DNA of 64,000 bases from Kineosporia succinea (GCF_030811555.1 NZ_JAUSQZ010000001.1:5949241-6013240), one strand, 5' to 3'; counted from the stretch's first letter, positions 6,725 to 16,288 are shown. Notes: generated by a model not told the origin, from the letters alone. Program-made: numbers and translations.

Positions 6725-9700
6725 ATGGCGTCAGAGAAGACGTTTGTGGCGAGCATGTCCCGCCGAGGGTTCATGGGCGGTGTGGTGGCGGTCGCCGGCG
6801 CCGGCCTGGCCGCGCCCGCGTTCGCCTCCGGGCAGCAGGCAGCGTCGGCCCCACTGCTCGGGGCCCGGCTGACGTTCAGGACTTTCGCCACCCCGCCCCG
6901 CGCGGACGCGCCCTGGGTGCGCTGGCCCCTGGCCCCCGCCGTCACCGACGCCGAACTCGAGACCGAGCTGACCGAGATGGCCCGGGCCGGCATCTTCGGT
7001 GCCGAGATCGGCCAGGGCACGTTCCCGCCGATCGCCCAGGTGGCCACCATCCTGCGCAAGGCCAACGAGCTCGGCATCACCATCAGCCTGAGCCACGGCC
7101 CGGTCGCTGCCCCTGAGGGCTTCACCGTCGACGACGAGAACGCCCGCAAGAGCGTCGTTCACGGCGCGGTCAAGCTCGCCGGCGGCACCTCGTTCTCCGG
7201 GGTGCTGCCCGCGCCGTCGACCGAGAACCGGCTCACCCTCATCGCCGTGATCGCGTACCGGATCACCGGCACCTGGTCGACCACGGCCACGACCACCCTC
7301 GACCTGGACTCGGCCACCGACCTCACCGGCAAGGTCACCGACCGCGACACCAGGGGCGTGCAGGGCGGCACCAGCTCGGGCCGGCTCACCTGGACCGCCC
7401 CCACCGGCGGCGACTGGGCGCTGATCGCCGTGTACGGCGTCGGGACGATCGCCCAGCCGGACCTTCTCACCGTCGCCGGCCGCCGGGTGCTGACCCAGGT
7501 CATGGACCAGGAGTTCGCCCCGATCAAGAGCCTGCTGCGCAAGAACGCCGGTGACCTGTTCTACGACTCGCACACCGGCGACCGCGGCTCACCGAACGAC
7601 ACCTGGAGCAACACCCTCGCCGCGGACTTCCGAAAAGCCAACGGCTACAGCCTCGTCCCCTATCTGCCGGCCCTGACCACGCTGCCGACCTCCGGTTTCG
7701 GGGCCGCGCTGCCCGGATTCACGTTCGGTGCGACGATCACGGCCAAGTTCACCAACGACTTCGCCCAGACCCGCACGGATGTGTGGCTGCGCACCCAGGT
7801 GCTGGCGCTGCAGGAGTGGGCGAAGAAGTACAACCAGAAGATCCGCCTGCAGCCGTACGGGCAGAACGGCCCGGCCGTCGACTCGATCCAGGCCGCCGCC
7901 GTGCTGGACAAGGTCGAGACCGAGACGCTGTGGTTCGGGGACGTGGTGGACAACTACCTGCCCGAGGCCAGTGCCGTGCACATGACCGGCCGCACCTGGT
8001 ATTCCATCGAGGCGTCCGCGGTGCTGCAGGGGGCCTACGCGATGACCTGGCAGGACCAGGTCGTGCACATGAACAAGGCCTACGCCGGCGGTGTGACCAA
8101 GCTGGTCAGCCACATCTACCCGTACGCCGACAGCTCCACCTCGGTCTGGCCCGGGTTCTCCCTCTTCCCGGACTCCTTCGGCAACAGCTGGGGCCCGCGT
8201 TCACCGCACTGGAAGGACGCGGCCCGCTACAACGCCTACTTCGCCCGCACCCAGCAGGTGCTGGCGCAGGGCACGGCGCAGCGAGACGTGGCCGTGTACA
8301 TGCAGAACTACGTGTACCCGCAGCCCTACCTGTACGAGAACCTGCAGTACTGGAGCGACGCCGGGCTGGAGCGCAGCGGCTACACCCGGGACTACCTCAA
8401 CCCCACCCTCCTGGCCCTGCCCAACGCCATCGTGACGAACGGGCGCCTGGCCGAGAAGGGCCCCGGCTACAAGGTTCTCATCCTCGACGGTCAGCAGCTG
8501 CCCACCTCGGCCGCGTCCCGCTCCGCCATGGACGTGGCCACCGCCCGGCGCGTGCTCGCCCTCGCGAAGGCCGGGCTGCCCGTCGTGGTCGTCGGTTCCG
8601 CCCCGGCGTCCTCACCCGGCATCGACGCCGACGCCGACGCGACCGTCCAGAAGCTCATGAAACAGCTCCTGGCGCAGCGTGGTGTGCACGTCGTCGCCCG
8701 CCAGAGCGAGGTCCCGGCCCTGCTGACGAAGCTCGGCATCCGCCCCGACGCGCAGCCGGCCGAGGCCGGCCCGGTGCTCACCGTGCACCGCAAGGACAAC
8801 GGCGCCGACTTCTACTGGTTCTACAACCAGGGCTCGGTGATCTCGCCCAAGACCCCGGCCAACACCTACGACCCGGCGACCGGCAGCCCGGTGTCGGCGA
8901 CCTTCACCCTCGCGGGCCGCGGCACACCGCTGCGGCTGAACCCCTGGGACGGATCCGTCACCCCGATCGAGCGGTACACCACCGGCAAGGGCACGGTGAC
9001 CGTGTCCCTGGACCTCGCGCCCGAGGACACCGCGATCGTCGTGCTCACCACCGACCCGTCGCGCTTCGGGCAGAAATCGCGGGCGCTGCACGTGGTCTCG
9101 ACCACCGCCGACGCCGTGGTGCCCGGGAAGGACGGGGCCATCGTCATCGCCGCGGCCGCCGCCGGCTCGTACTCCACGACGCTGAGCAACGGCCGGGTGG
9201 TGCACTCGAAGATCGGCGCCCTGCCCCGGGCGATCGACCTGACCGGCACGACGTGGACCCTGAACGCCGAGGACTGGCAGCCGGCCTCGGCCTACGGCAC
9301 CACCGGCCCGGCCGCGACGAAGACCACGAAGAAGGCGGTCTCCGTGAGACTGGCCGCCCTGAAACCCTGGCCGCAGATCCCCGAGCTCACCGACGCGTCC
9401 GGAATCGGCGTCTACACTTCGACCTTCCAGCTCGACGCCACCTGGAAGGCCGTTCAGTCGGCCACCCTCAGCCTCGGCAGCGTCACCGACTCGTTCACCG
9501 TCACGATCAACGGCCGGACGGTCGATTTCGTGAACCAGCTCAGCGCGAGCGCCGAGATCGGCTCCCACCTGAAGCAGGGGGCCAACACGCTCGAGGTGAC
9601 GGTCTCCACGACGCTGATCAACCGGCTGCGCACCCTGAACAAGACCCAGGGCACCTGGCCGGTGCAGGCGAACGGGCTGGTCGGGCCGGTGACGATCACG

Positions 9701-9727
9701 CCGCGCGGAACGGCCACGGTCGCCTGA
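6725..9727 (+). CDS. Tat-exported glycoside hydrolase, GH106 alpha-L-rhamnosidase-like
   Basis: A 1000-residue secreted enzyme. SRRGFMGG at residues 12-19, followed by a hydrophobic stretch and AFASGQQA, is a twin-arginine signal. Next comes the GH106-like start: FATPPRADAPWVRWPLAPAV, then TDAELETELTEMARAGIFGA, matching the beta/alpha-barrel entry of that family. The centre (QEWAKKYNQKIRLQPYGQNG, VETETLWFGD, SHIYPYADS) is barrel, and the last 200 residues contain a galactose-binding jelly roll (YTSTFQLDATWKAVQSATLS, VTINGRTVD, GANTLEVTVST). GH106 enzymes remove alpha-L-rhamnose from plant pectin; about 1000 residues is normal. It stands alone as a transcription unit behind a LacI-type operator. 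The family call is by pattern, so substrate is uncertain. Confidence 0.75.
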   Translation: MASEKTFVASMSRRGFMGGVVAVAGAGLAAPAFASGQQAASAPLLGARLTFRTFATPPRADAPWVRWPLAPAVTDAELETELTEMARAGIFGAEIGQGTFPPIAQVATILRKANELGITISLSHGPVAAPEGFTVDDENARKSVVHGAVKLAGGTSFSGVLPAPSTENRLTLIAVIAYRITGTWSTTATTTLDLDSATDLTGKVTDRDTRGVQGGTSSGRLTWTAPTGGDWALIAVYGVGTIAQPDLLTVAGRRVLTQVMDQEFAPIKSLLRKNAGDLFYDSHTGDRGSPNDTWSNTLAADFRKANGYSLVPYLPALTTLPTSGFGAALPGFTFGATITAKFTNDFAQTRTDVWLRTQVLALQEWAKKYNQKIRLQPYGQNGPAVDSIQAAAVLDKVETETLWFGDVVDNYLPEASAVHMTGRTWYSIEASAVLQGAYAMTWQDQVVHMNKAYAGGVTKLVSHIYPYADSSTSVWPGFSLFPDSFGNSWGPRSPHWKDAARYNAYFARTQQVLAQGTAQRDVAVYMQNYVYPQPYLYENLQYWSDAGLERSGYTRDYLNPTLLALPNAIVTNGRLAEKGPGYKVLILDGQQLPTSAASRSAMDVATARRVLALAKAGLPVVVVGSAPASSPGIDADADATVQKLMKQLLAQRGVHVVARQSEVPALLTKLGIRPDAQPAEAGPVLTVHRKDNGADFYWFYNQGSVISPKTPANTYDPATGSPVSATFTLAGRGTPLRLNPWDGSVTPIERYTTGKGTVTVSLDLAPEDTAIVVLTTDPSRFGQKSRALHVVSTTADAVVPGKDGAIVIAAAAAGSYSTTLSNGRVVHSKIGALPRAIDLTGTTWTLNAEDWQPASAYGTTGPAATKTTKKAVSVRLAALKPWPQIPELTDASGIGVYTSTFQLDATWKAVQSATLSLGSVTDSFTVTINGRTVDFVNQLSASAEIGSHLKQGANTLEVTVSTTLINRLRTLNKTQGTWPVQANGLVGPVTITPRGTATVA

Positions 9728-9738
9728 TCACCGAGGGT

Positions 9739-9771
9739 CCCGGTCGGTGCTCAGCCCGAGCACCGGCCGGG
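9739..9771. terminator. 14-bp stem hairpin between convergent genes
   Basis: Arms 9739-9752 and 9758-9771 pair over 14 positions (one G-U) around a 5-nt loop, filling the 55-bp gap after the glycosidase. Probable bidirectional terminator. Confidence 0.7.
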
Positions 9772-9782
9772 ATCCGGGACGT

Positions 9783-10511
9783 TCACCACGGCATCACCGA
9801 AAGGTCCCAGCTGACGAAGGTTCCGGTCGGGCCGTCGTCGTCGAGCCGGGCCAGGCGCACGGCTCCCTCGGCGGCCTCGGCCGGGTCGTCGCCGAGACTG
9901 CGGGCCCGGCCGTTGAGGTCGGTGGCGCGCAGGCCGGGGGCCATCGCGTTGACCCGGAACCCGGGCAGGGCCTGGGCGTAGAGCGCGGTGATCATGTTCA
10001 GCGCGGCTTTCGAGGACCGGTAGCTGACGGCGCCGGGGGAGAGCACGGCGGGCGCGCCGGTGGCGGAGGCGCGTACGGCCTCGTCGGTGCTGGCGCCCAG
10101 TGAGGCGGTGCCGCTGGAGATGTTGACGATGCGGGGTGCGGGGGAGCGGCGCAGGGCGGGCAGGAAGGCGTTCGTGACGGCGACGACGCCGAACACGTTG
10201 GTCTCGTAGGTGGCCCGGAAACTGCTGAGGGACGCGTCGGGGCCGGTGTCGCTGTCCACGAGGACACCGGCGTTGTTGATCAGGACGTCGAGGGAGGCGA
10301 TCGAGGCGGCGGCTGCGGCGATGCTCTTCTCGTCGGTGACGTCGAGCTCGACCAGGTGGCAGTCGCCGCCGATCTCCTCGGCGGCCGCCCGGCCGCGGGC
10401 GGCGTCACGGGAACCCAGGTACACGGTGAAGCCGGCCGAGACCAGCTGCCGGGCGATCTCTTTGCCGATGCCCTTGTTGGCCCCGGTGACCAGGGCGGTG
10501 GTGGAAGTCAT
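9783..10511 (-). CDS. SDR family NAD(P)-dependent oxidoreductase
   Basis: A 242-residue classical short-chain dehydrogenase. TGANKGIGKEIARQL is the TGxxxGIG cofactor site, VYLGSRDAARGRAAAEEI suggests NADP preference (Ser-Arg after the second strand), INNAGV is the NNAG motif, ISSGTASLG gives the catalytic Ser and YRSSKAALNM the YxxxK pair. The ATG at 10511 starts MTSTTALVTGA. The protein resembles plant-type carbonyl reductases in its KGIG start. It is divergent from an XRE/MmyB regulator, the same arrangement seen at 3-4.8 kb. Substrate unknown. Confidence 0.9.
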   Translation of the reverse strand: MTSTTALVTGANKGIGKEIARQLVSAGFTVYLGSRDAARGRAAAEEIGGDCHLVELDVTDEKSIAAAAASIASLDVLINNAGVLVDSDTGPDASLSSFRATYETNVFGVVAVTNAFLPALRRSPAPRIVNISSGTASLGASTDEAVRASATGAPAVLSPGAVSYRSSKAALNMITALYAQALPGFRVNAMAPGLRATDLNGRARSLGDDPAEAAEGAVRLARLDDDGPTGTFVSWDLSVMPW

Positions 10512-10597
10512 GCACCCGATGGTGCCCCGCGCGTCCGTCATCAGCCAGGCACAGGTGATACCCGAATAAACCGGGGACCCGGGGTGTTCGGTCAGGT

Positions 10598-11398
10598 ATG
10601 CCGAGAACCGAACTGGCGCGGTTCCTGCGTGACCGCCGCGAGGGGTTGCGCCCCGCCGACGCCGGGCTGCCCACCGGTCGCCGTCGCCGCACGCCGGGGC
10701 TGCGGCGCGAGGAGGTGGCCGAGCTGGCCGGGATGTCCGTCGACTACTACGCGCGCCTGGAACAGGGCCGTGGACCGCGCCCTTCGGCGGGCGTGCTCGA
10801 GGCGGTCGGCGGCGCCCTGCGTCTGGAACCGGCCGAGCGCATCCACCTGTTCCGTCTGGCGGGCAGCGCCCCCCAGGCGCCACCGGGACCGACCCGCTCC
10901 GTGCGTCCGCACGTGGTAGGGCTTTTGGGGCGTATGCCGGGAACGGCCGCGGTCGTGACGGCCGCGAACTATGATGTGGTGGGCTGGAACCCCCTGGCCG
11001 CAGCCCTTCTCGGGCCGCAGGAGGGGTGCAACCTGGCGCGGCGGCGGTTCCTGACCGAGGCAGGCGCGACGGCCGCGAGTGCGCCGGAGTTCGCCGAGAT
11101 CGTGGTGACCCGGTTGCGGGGCGCGGCCGTGCGGTACCCGCACGATGCGGCGCTGAGTGCTCTGCTGAGCGAATTGCACGACGGGAGCGAGGAGTTCCGC
11201 GAGCTGTGGCAGCGCAATCCGGTGAGACTGCCCGGGCACCAGGTGAAGACGCCCGAGCATCCGGAACTCGGGCGTCTGCGCCTGAACTGCGATGTGCTGG
11301 CGGTGCCGGAAGACGATCAGCAGGTCGTGTTCATCACGGCTGACCCGGGCAGTGCCACGGAACGGGCGTTGCGGCATCTGGCGGCGGCGCCGCGATGA
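10598..11398 (+). CDS. XRE-family regulator with MmyB-like ligand domain
   Basis: A 266-residue regulator of the same type as the one at 3015-3830. Residues 1-70 hold the HTH (GLRREEVAELAGMSVDYYARLEQGRG) and residues about 105-260 the MmyB-like domain (YDVVGWNPLAAALLG, then GRLRLNCDVLAVPEDDQQVVFITADPG). It starts at an ATG 87 bp from the divergent SDR gene and is the likely controller of that gene. Its TGA is immediately followed by the stop of the convergent YdcF-like gene, with no spacer at all. Confidence 0.85.
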   Translation: MPRTELARFLRDRREGLRPADAGLPTGRRRRTPGLRREEVAELAGMSVDYYARLEQGRGPRPSAGVLEAVGGALRLEPAERIHLFRLAGSAPQAPPGPTRSVRPHVVGLLGRMPGTAAVVTAANYDVVGWNPLAAALLGPQEGCNLARRRFLTEAGATAASAPEFAEIVVTRLRGAAVRYPHDAALSALLSELHDGSEEFRELWQRNPVRLPGHQVKTPEHPELGRLRLNCDVLAVPEDDQQVVFITADPGSATERALRHLAAAPR

Positions 11399-12055
11399 TC
11401 AGGACTGCAGGGCGTCGGTGACCTCCGGCGAGGCGGGCGAGCCGACGTACGGGTCGCGGCGGGTGATCACGTCCCAGGCCGCCTTGGAGCAGGCGACGTA
11501 CTCGCGGGCCTGCTTCACCATCATCAGGGCCGTGCCGCAGTTGTCGCACCGGGCCTCGACGCCCTCGGTGTCGATGCCCAGGGTGCGGCAGAGGGTCACG
11601 GCTCGGGAGAGGTGGTAGGGCTGGGTGACGACGAGGGCCGTGCGCACGTCGTAGACGTCGCGGGCGCGGATGCACGAGTCGTAGGTGTCCAGGCCGGACG
11701 GGTCGGCGACGACGCGGGCCGGGTCGACTCCCAGGTGCTCGGTCAGGTACGAGGTCATCGCCGCGGGCTCGTCGCCCGAGTCGCCGTTGCCGTCGCCGGA
11801 GACCAGGACGACGCGGGCCCGGCCGGACTTCACCAGTTCGGCGGCCGTGGCGAGACGGCCTTCCAGCCGGTTCTCGGGAAGGCCGTCGGGGGCAACGGCG
11901 GTGCCCAGGACGAGCACCACGTCAGCGGCCGGGGCGTCGGCGAGGTCGTGCCGGTGCCCGGTCGCCGTGAGCACCGTCCAGGCCCAGGGGGCGCTGACCA
12001 GGCAGGTCAGCAGGATGCTCACGGCGACGGCCCTACGTATCCACTTTCGCTTCAC
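11399..12055 (-). CDS. YdcF/SanA-like DUF218 membrane-anchored protein
   Basis: A 218-residue DUF218 protein. Residues 9-30 form a single N-terminal membrane anchor (AVAVSILLTCLVSAPWAWTV), after which DVVLVLGTAV, RLATAAELVKSGRARVVLVS, GDEPAAMTSYL and ALVVTQPYHLSRAV give the YdcF fold; the acidic and His residues in these loops are conserved in the family. SanA homologues influence envelope permeability and vancomycin exclusion in enterobacteria; function in actinomycetes is open. It starts at a GTG that overlaps the transporter stop (GTGA), so it is the second gene of that operon. Confidence 0.8.
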   Translation of the reverse strand: MKRKWIRRAVAVSILLTCLVSAPWAWTVLTATGHRHDLADAPAADVVLVLGTAVAPDGLPENRLEGRLATAAELVKSGRARVVLVSGDGNGDSGDEPAAMTSYLTEHLGVDPARVVADPSGLDTYDSCIRARDVYDVRTALVVTQPYHLSRAVTLCRTLGIDTEGVEARCDNCGTALMMVKQAREYVACSKAAWDVITRRDPYVGSPASPEVTDALQS

Positions 12056-13476
12056 AGAGGCAGGCTAGAGGTCCGTTTCGGGGTGGTTTGACCGGGCTGT
12101 GCCGCCGGTGCTGGGGTCTGGTCGCGGAGCAGGACGAGTACGAGGAGCCCGGCGACCAGGGCGGTCGCCGAGGCCAGCAGCAGCGTGGCGTTGAGCCCGT
12201 CGGCGAACGCGGCCGGTGAGCCGTTCCCGTCCGTGACCCGGTCGGTGAAGACGGTCCCGAAAATGGCCACGCCGAGCGCGATTCCCAGCTGGCGGAACGT
12301 GTTGAGGGCTCCACCGGCCATGCCGCTGCGTTCGCGGGGCACGTCGGCCAGCACGGCGGAGGCGTTGGTGGGCAGGACGCAGCCGACGCCGAGGCCGACG
12401 AGGATCAGGCCGGGGATCAGGATCGCGCCGGTGCTGTCGGCGGTGATGCGGGCCTGTGCCAGGTTGCCGGCGGCGATGAGCAGGAGGCCGAGGCCGACGC
12501 TCCAGCGGGCGGCGAGGCGCTGCAGGGACCGGCCGGCGGCCGCGCCGACGACGAGGGCGGCGGCGGCCATCGGGAGTGCGCCGTACAGGCCGGCCTTGAC
12601 GGGGCCGTTGCCGAGGGTCTGCTGCAGCCAGACGGTGCTGTAGGGGAGGTAGCCGAACGCGGCGGCGTGGGTGAGGAACGCGGCGACGATCAGTACGGTG
12701 AACGGGGTGCGGCGGAACAGGTTGAGGTCGAGCATCGGGTGGGTGGAACGGGTTTCGGCGATCAGGAACAGGGTCAGGGCGATCAGGCCGGTGGCGAACG
12801 CGGTCAGGGCGACGCCGTCGGTCCAGCCGCTGTCGCCGGCGCGGATCAGGCCGTAGGTCACGGCGGCCGCGGCCACGGTGAAGCTGATGGTGCCGGGCAG
12901 GTCGAGGCGGGCGCCGCCGGGGGCCCGGGACTCGCTGACCCCGCGCGCCGTGAACCAGATCGCGACCAGGCAGATCGGCAGGTTGACCAGGAACACCCAG
13001 CGCCAGCCCAGGTGCTCGGTGAGCAGGCCGCCGGCGAGCGGGCCGACCGCGGCGGCGGCGCCGTTGACCGCGCCCCAGATGCCGAACGCGACGCCGCGGT
13101 CGCGGCCTTCGTAGGTGACGTTGAGCAGGGCGGCGGTGCACGCGAACATGGCCGCGCCGCCGAGGCCCTGGAGGATGCGCGCGGCGACGAGGGCCTGGGC
13201 GTCCGGGGCGAGGGCGCACAGCAGTGAGGAGATCGCGAAGATGACGATGCCGACGAGGTAGGTGCGGCGGCGCCCGAAGCGGTCGGCGAGCGAGCCGGCG
13301 CCGAGCACCAGGGCGGCCAGGGACAGGGCGTATCCGTCGACGACCCACTGCAGGTCGGCGTAGTCGGCGTGGAAGTCGTCGGCGATGGCGGGCAGGGCGA
13401 CGACGACGATGAGGACGTCGACCAGCAGCAGGAAGGTGCCGAGGCAGACGGCGATCAGTGGTGACCATTTGCGCAT
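12052..13476 (-). CDS. MFS drug transporter, DHA2 (14-helix) family
   Basis: A 474-residue major-facilitator exporter with about 14 predicted hydrophobic helices. The signature LADRFGRRRTYLVG lies in the loop after helix 2, and motif C of proton antiporters reads GAVNGAAAAVGPLAGGLL near helix 5. This matches the EmrB/QacA group that expels cationic or amphipathic drugs. It begins at an ATG and is divergent from an Lrp/AsnC regulator 85 bp away, which probably controls it. The YdcF-like gene overlaps its 3' end. Substrate cannot be read from sequence. Confidence 0.9.
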   Translation of the reverse strand: MRKWSPLIAVCLGTFLLLVDVLIVVVALPAIADDFHADYADLQWVVDGYALSLAALVLGAGSLADRFGRRRTYLVGIVIFAISSLLCALAPDAQALVAARILQGLGGAAMFACTAALLNVTYEGRDRGVAFGIWGAVNGAAAAVGPLAGGLLTEHLGWRWVFLVNLPICLVAIWFTARGVSESRAPGGARLDLPGTISFTVAAAAVTYGLIRAGDSGWTDGVALTAFATGLIALTLFLIAETRSTHPMLDLNLFRRTPFTVLIVAAFLTHAAAFGYLPYSTVWLQQTLGNGPVKAGLYGALPMAAAALVVGAAAGRSLQRLAARWSVGLGLLLIAAGNLAQARITADSTGAILIPGLILVGLGVGCVLPTNASAVLADVPRERSGMAGGALNTFRQLGIALGVAIFGTVFTDRVTDGNGSPAAFADGLNATLLLASATALVAGLLVLVLLRDQTPAPAAQPGQTTPKRTSSLPL

Positions 13477-13549
13477 GCACCGCAGATTGAGGTGTTCCGG
13501 CCGATCGAACCAGTCACCGTCCCCGTTCTTGCGGATCTCGACTCGCAGT

Positions 13550-13561
13550 TAGCCTGGGGCG
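13550..13561 (+). promoter_or_regulatory. Possible leaderless promoter of the Lrp/AsnC gene
   Basis: TAGCCT at 13550-13555 ends 6 nt before the GTG at 13562, the spacing expected when transcription starts at the start codon; TTCTTG lies 18 bp upstream. No ribosome-binding site is visible, in agreement with a leaderless mRNA. Confidence 0.35.
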
Positions 13562-14518
13562 GTGGAAATCGACGAGCTCGACCGGCAGCTGACGCATGCG
13601 CTGCGGATCAACGGCCGGGCCGGTTACCGGGAGATCGGTGCGGTGCTCGGCGTCTCCGACCAGACGGTCGCCCGGCGCTACCGGCGGTTGCGCGCCGAGG
13701 CCGGCCTGCGGGTGGTCGCGCTGCCCAACCCGGTCGAGCTGGGCCACGAGACGTGGCTGATCCGGGTGCGCACGACGGCGGACGCGGCGATGCCGATCGC
13801 GGGTGCGCTGGCCCGCCGTCCGGACACCGGGTGGGTGTCGATCGCGTCGGGCGGTACCGAGGTCGCCTGCACCGTGCGGGTTCCGGCGTCCGGCGACCGG
13901 GAGAGCCTGCTGCTGCAGAAGCTGCCCCGGTCCCCGCGGGTGACGTCGGTCAGTGCGCACTGCGTGGTGCACCAGTTCGTCGGCGGGGCGGTCGGGCCGG
14001 ACCTGCACGACGACGCGCTGAGCGCCGGGCAGGTCGCCGCGCTCCGCCCGGTCGTCGATGCTGCCCGGTCGGCGGTGAGCCTGACGCCGGCCGACGAGCC
14101 GCTGCTGCAGGCTCTCGCCGGGGACGGGCGGCTCAGCTACGCGGATCTCGCGGCGGTGACGGGCCTGCCGGAGTCGACCACGCGCCGCCGGGTGCAGGAG
14201 CTGCTCGAGTCCCGGGCCCTCTACACCGACGTGGAGATCGAGACCGAGCTGTACGGATTCCGCGCCCCGGTGCTGCTGTGGCTGACCGTGGCCCCGTCCC
14301 GGCTGGCGGCGGTCGGGGAGGCGCTGCGCGAGCACGAGGAGATCATGTTCGCGGCGGCCACCACCGGGCCGACGAACGTGCAGGCCCTCGCGGTCTGCCG
14401 GGACATGCCGGCGCTGTACCGCTACCTGACCGGGAAGCTGGGCACGCTCGAGGGCGTGGAACGGATCGAGTCCGAGCCCCTGCTGCGCCACATCAAGCAG
14501 ATCGGCACCGTGCGCTGA
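13562..14518 (+). CDS. Lrp/AsnC family regulator, duplicated form
   Basis: A 318-residue protein built from two AsnC units. Unit one has an HTH at residues 1-50 (DRQLTHALRINGRAGYREIG, GVSDQTVARRYRRL) and a ligand/oligomer domain to about 150; unit two repeats the plan (EPLLQALAGDGRLSYADLAA, GLPESTTRRRVQELL) with a second effector domain (VEIETELYGFRAPVLLWLTV). Ordinary Lrp proteins are about 150-160 residues, so this is a tandem fusion seen in actinomycetes. It is divergent from the DHA2 exporter operon and likely regulates it. Confidence 0.85.
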   Translation: MEIDELDRQLTHALRINGRAGYREIGAVLGVSDQTVARRYRRLRAEAGLRVVALPNPVELGHETWLIRVRTTADAAMPIAGALARRPDTGWVSIASGGTEVACTVRVPASGDRESLLLQKLPRSPRVTSVSAHCVVHQFVGGAVGPDLHDDALSAGQVAALRPVVDAARSAVSLTPADEPLLQALAGDGRLSYADLAAVTGLPESTTRRRVQELLESRALYTDVEIETELYGFRAPVLLWLTVAPSRLAAVGEALREHEEIMFAAATTGPTNVQALAVCRDMPALYRYLTGKLGTLEGVERIESEPLLRHIKQIGTVR

Positions 14519-14613
14519 CCAGAACCGGGGTGGTACTGGCGGTGCCTTGACGGCGACGCGGCCCCGCCGCCGGGCAGTAGGGTCGGGCCGGTCGTCGGCA
14601 GGAAGGAATCGTC

Positions 14614-15813
14614 CTGCGCAACCGCGACTTTCAGCGCCTGTACGAGGCGTACACCATCAGTGTGGCGGGCACGGCTCTCAGTGCCGGCGCGCTGCCGCTG
14701 ATCGCTGTCACCGTGCTGCACGTCTCGGCCTGGCAGGTGTCGGCCCTGGCCGCGCTGTCGGGAGTGGCGAGCGCGCTGATCGCCGTGCCGTTGGGTGGGG
14801 TGATCGAGTACCGGCGCAAGCGGCCGGTCATGATGGGCGCGGACGCGTTGCGGTTCCTGGTGATGCTGTCGGTGCCGATCACGCTCTGGGCCGGGTGGCT
14901 GACATTCGTGCACGTGTGTGTGGTTGCGGTGCTGACGGGCGCAGCCACGATCGCGTTCAACGTCGCCGGCGGCGCCCACCTGAAGGCGCTGGTCGCGCCC
15001 GCAGAGCTGCATCGGGCCAACAGCCGCTTCGAGCAGGCGTTCTGGATCATCAACACGGTCGGGTCGTCGGCCGGAGGGTTCCTGATCACGGCGTTCGGTT
15101 CGGGCGCGACCATGCTGCTCGACGCCGTCAGTTACCTGGCCTCCGCCGTGTGCGTCCGGCGCATCCGGGCGCCCGAACCGTCGCCGCCCGTCCGTGAAAG
15201 CCCCTCGTGGCGTGCGGATGTGACGGCTGGATGGCGCTATCTGCTGGCCCGGGCGGATCTGCGCGCGCTGTTCGTGAACGCGCAGGTCTTCGGGGCGGGG
15301 GTGATGGCCGCGTCGCCGCTGACCGTGGTGCTCATGCTGCAGGACCTGCGTTTCACCGCCTGGCAGTACGGTCTCACGATCGGCCTGCCCTGCCTCGGGG
15401 GTGTGCTGGGAGCCCTGGCGACGCCGTGGCTGATCACGCGGTTCGGCCAGCGGAGCGTGCTGCTCGGGGCGGGGGCACTGCGCACGGTGTGGCTACCGCC
15501 GCTGCCGTTCCTGCCCGGCGGCACGGCCGGGCTGCTGATCATCGTGGTCGCGGACTTCGCCCTGCTGCTGTGTGCGGGCGTGTTCAATCCCGTCTTCGCC
15601 ACCTACCGCGCCCGGGCCGTCGACGACCGCTACCTGGCCCGGGTGCTGAACGCCTGGGCCATCACCTCCCGCACCGCACAGCCGATCGCCATCGCGGCTG
15701 GGGGAGCGCTCGCAGCCCTGGTCGGGGTGCGGCCCACGCTGCTCGCCGCGGCCGTCGTCACGATGGCGAGTGGGTTCGCTCTGCCGTGGCGTTCGGCGCG
15801 CGAGCAGCCCTGA
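14614..15813 (+). CDS. MFS transporter (EntS/MFS_3-like), probable CTG start
   Basis: A 399-residue 12-helix transporter resembling the EntS/MFS_3 group (siderophore or macrolide exporters). I place the start at a CTG (14614): AGGAAGGA ends 6 nt before it, the product then begins RNRDFQRLYEAYTISVAGTA, the usual start of this family, and the frame contains no ATG, GTG or TTG before 14662. A start at that GTG would remove half of the first membrane helix. The helix 2-3 loop GGVIEYRRKRPVMMGADALR is the conserved GxxxDRxxR-like motif. It follows the Lrp gene by 95 bp and may share its transcript. Confidence 0.8.
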   Translation: MRNRDFQRLYEAYTISVAGTALSAGALPLIAVTVLHVSAWQVSALAALSGVASALIAVPLGGVIEYRRKRPVMMGADALRFLVMLSVPITLWAGWLTFVHVCVVAVLTGAATIAFNVAGGAHLKALVAPAELHRANSRFEQAFWIINTVGSSAGGFLITAFGSGATMLLDAVSYLASAVCVRRIRAPEPSPPVRESPSWRADVTAGWRYLLARADLRALFVNAQVFGAGVMAASPLTVVLMLQDLRFTAWQYGLTIGLPCLGGVLGALATPWLITRFGQRSVLLGAGALRTVWLPPLPFLPGGTAGLLIIVVADFALLLCAGVFNPVFATYRARAVDDRYLARVLNAWAITSRTAQPIAIAAGGALAALVGVRPTLLAAAVVTMASGFALPWRSAREQP

Positions 15814-15826
15814 GCCCCACCTCCCC

Positions 15827-16160
15827 TCAGGCGCCGGTGAAGACGAGCCGGTTGCCGTCCGGGTCGAAGACCTGCAGCACCCGCTGCCCGCCGCCCGGCT
15901 GGGGGCCCGGGTGCTCGATGCCGGCCCGGGTCAGCCGGGCGCTGAGCCCGTCGAGATCGGTCTCGCTCAGCACGACGGTCGAGTGCCCCGCCCGGTCGGG
16001 CTCGGCCCAGACCTGCACCCCGAAGCCGGCGCCGAAATGCCATTCGAGCAGCCCGTTCATCGGGCGGGCGCCGGGCGGAGCGCCGAACACGGTCTCGTAC
16101 CAGGCCTCGGCCCGGGTGAGGTCGCGGACTGTGGCCTGGGCCAGAACTCCCTGCACGCTC
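15827..16160 (-). CDS. VOC family (glyoxalase/bleomycin-resistance fold) protein
   Basis: A single-domain VOC protein of about 111 residues beginning near a GTG (coding to 16162) preceded by AAAGGA. Two beta-alpha-beta-beta-beta units are visible: VRDLTRAEAWYETVFG with LEWHFGAGFGVQVWA, and DLDGLSARLTRAGI with VLQVFDPDGNRLVFTG. The metal-site residues of enzymes in the superfamily are only partly present, so it may bind rather than convert a ligand. It is convergent with the MFS gene and divergent from the PadR operon. Confidence 0.8.
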
Positions 16161-16288
16161 ACGAGTAGGTCCTTTCGTGAAAGGGACGTCCGGCAGGAAC
16201 GTCCATCATTCAGTTCGACTCCCCGCGCCGCCGGAACTCATCGGCCGCACCGGGAGCGCAGGTGCACCACCCAACTAGCAACTGTGTT

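Noticed and set aside
7783-9981. 732-residue plus-strand frame inside the GH106-like gene
   Set aside because: Arg/Gly/His-rich shadow of the glycosidase caused by high GC; no motif.
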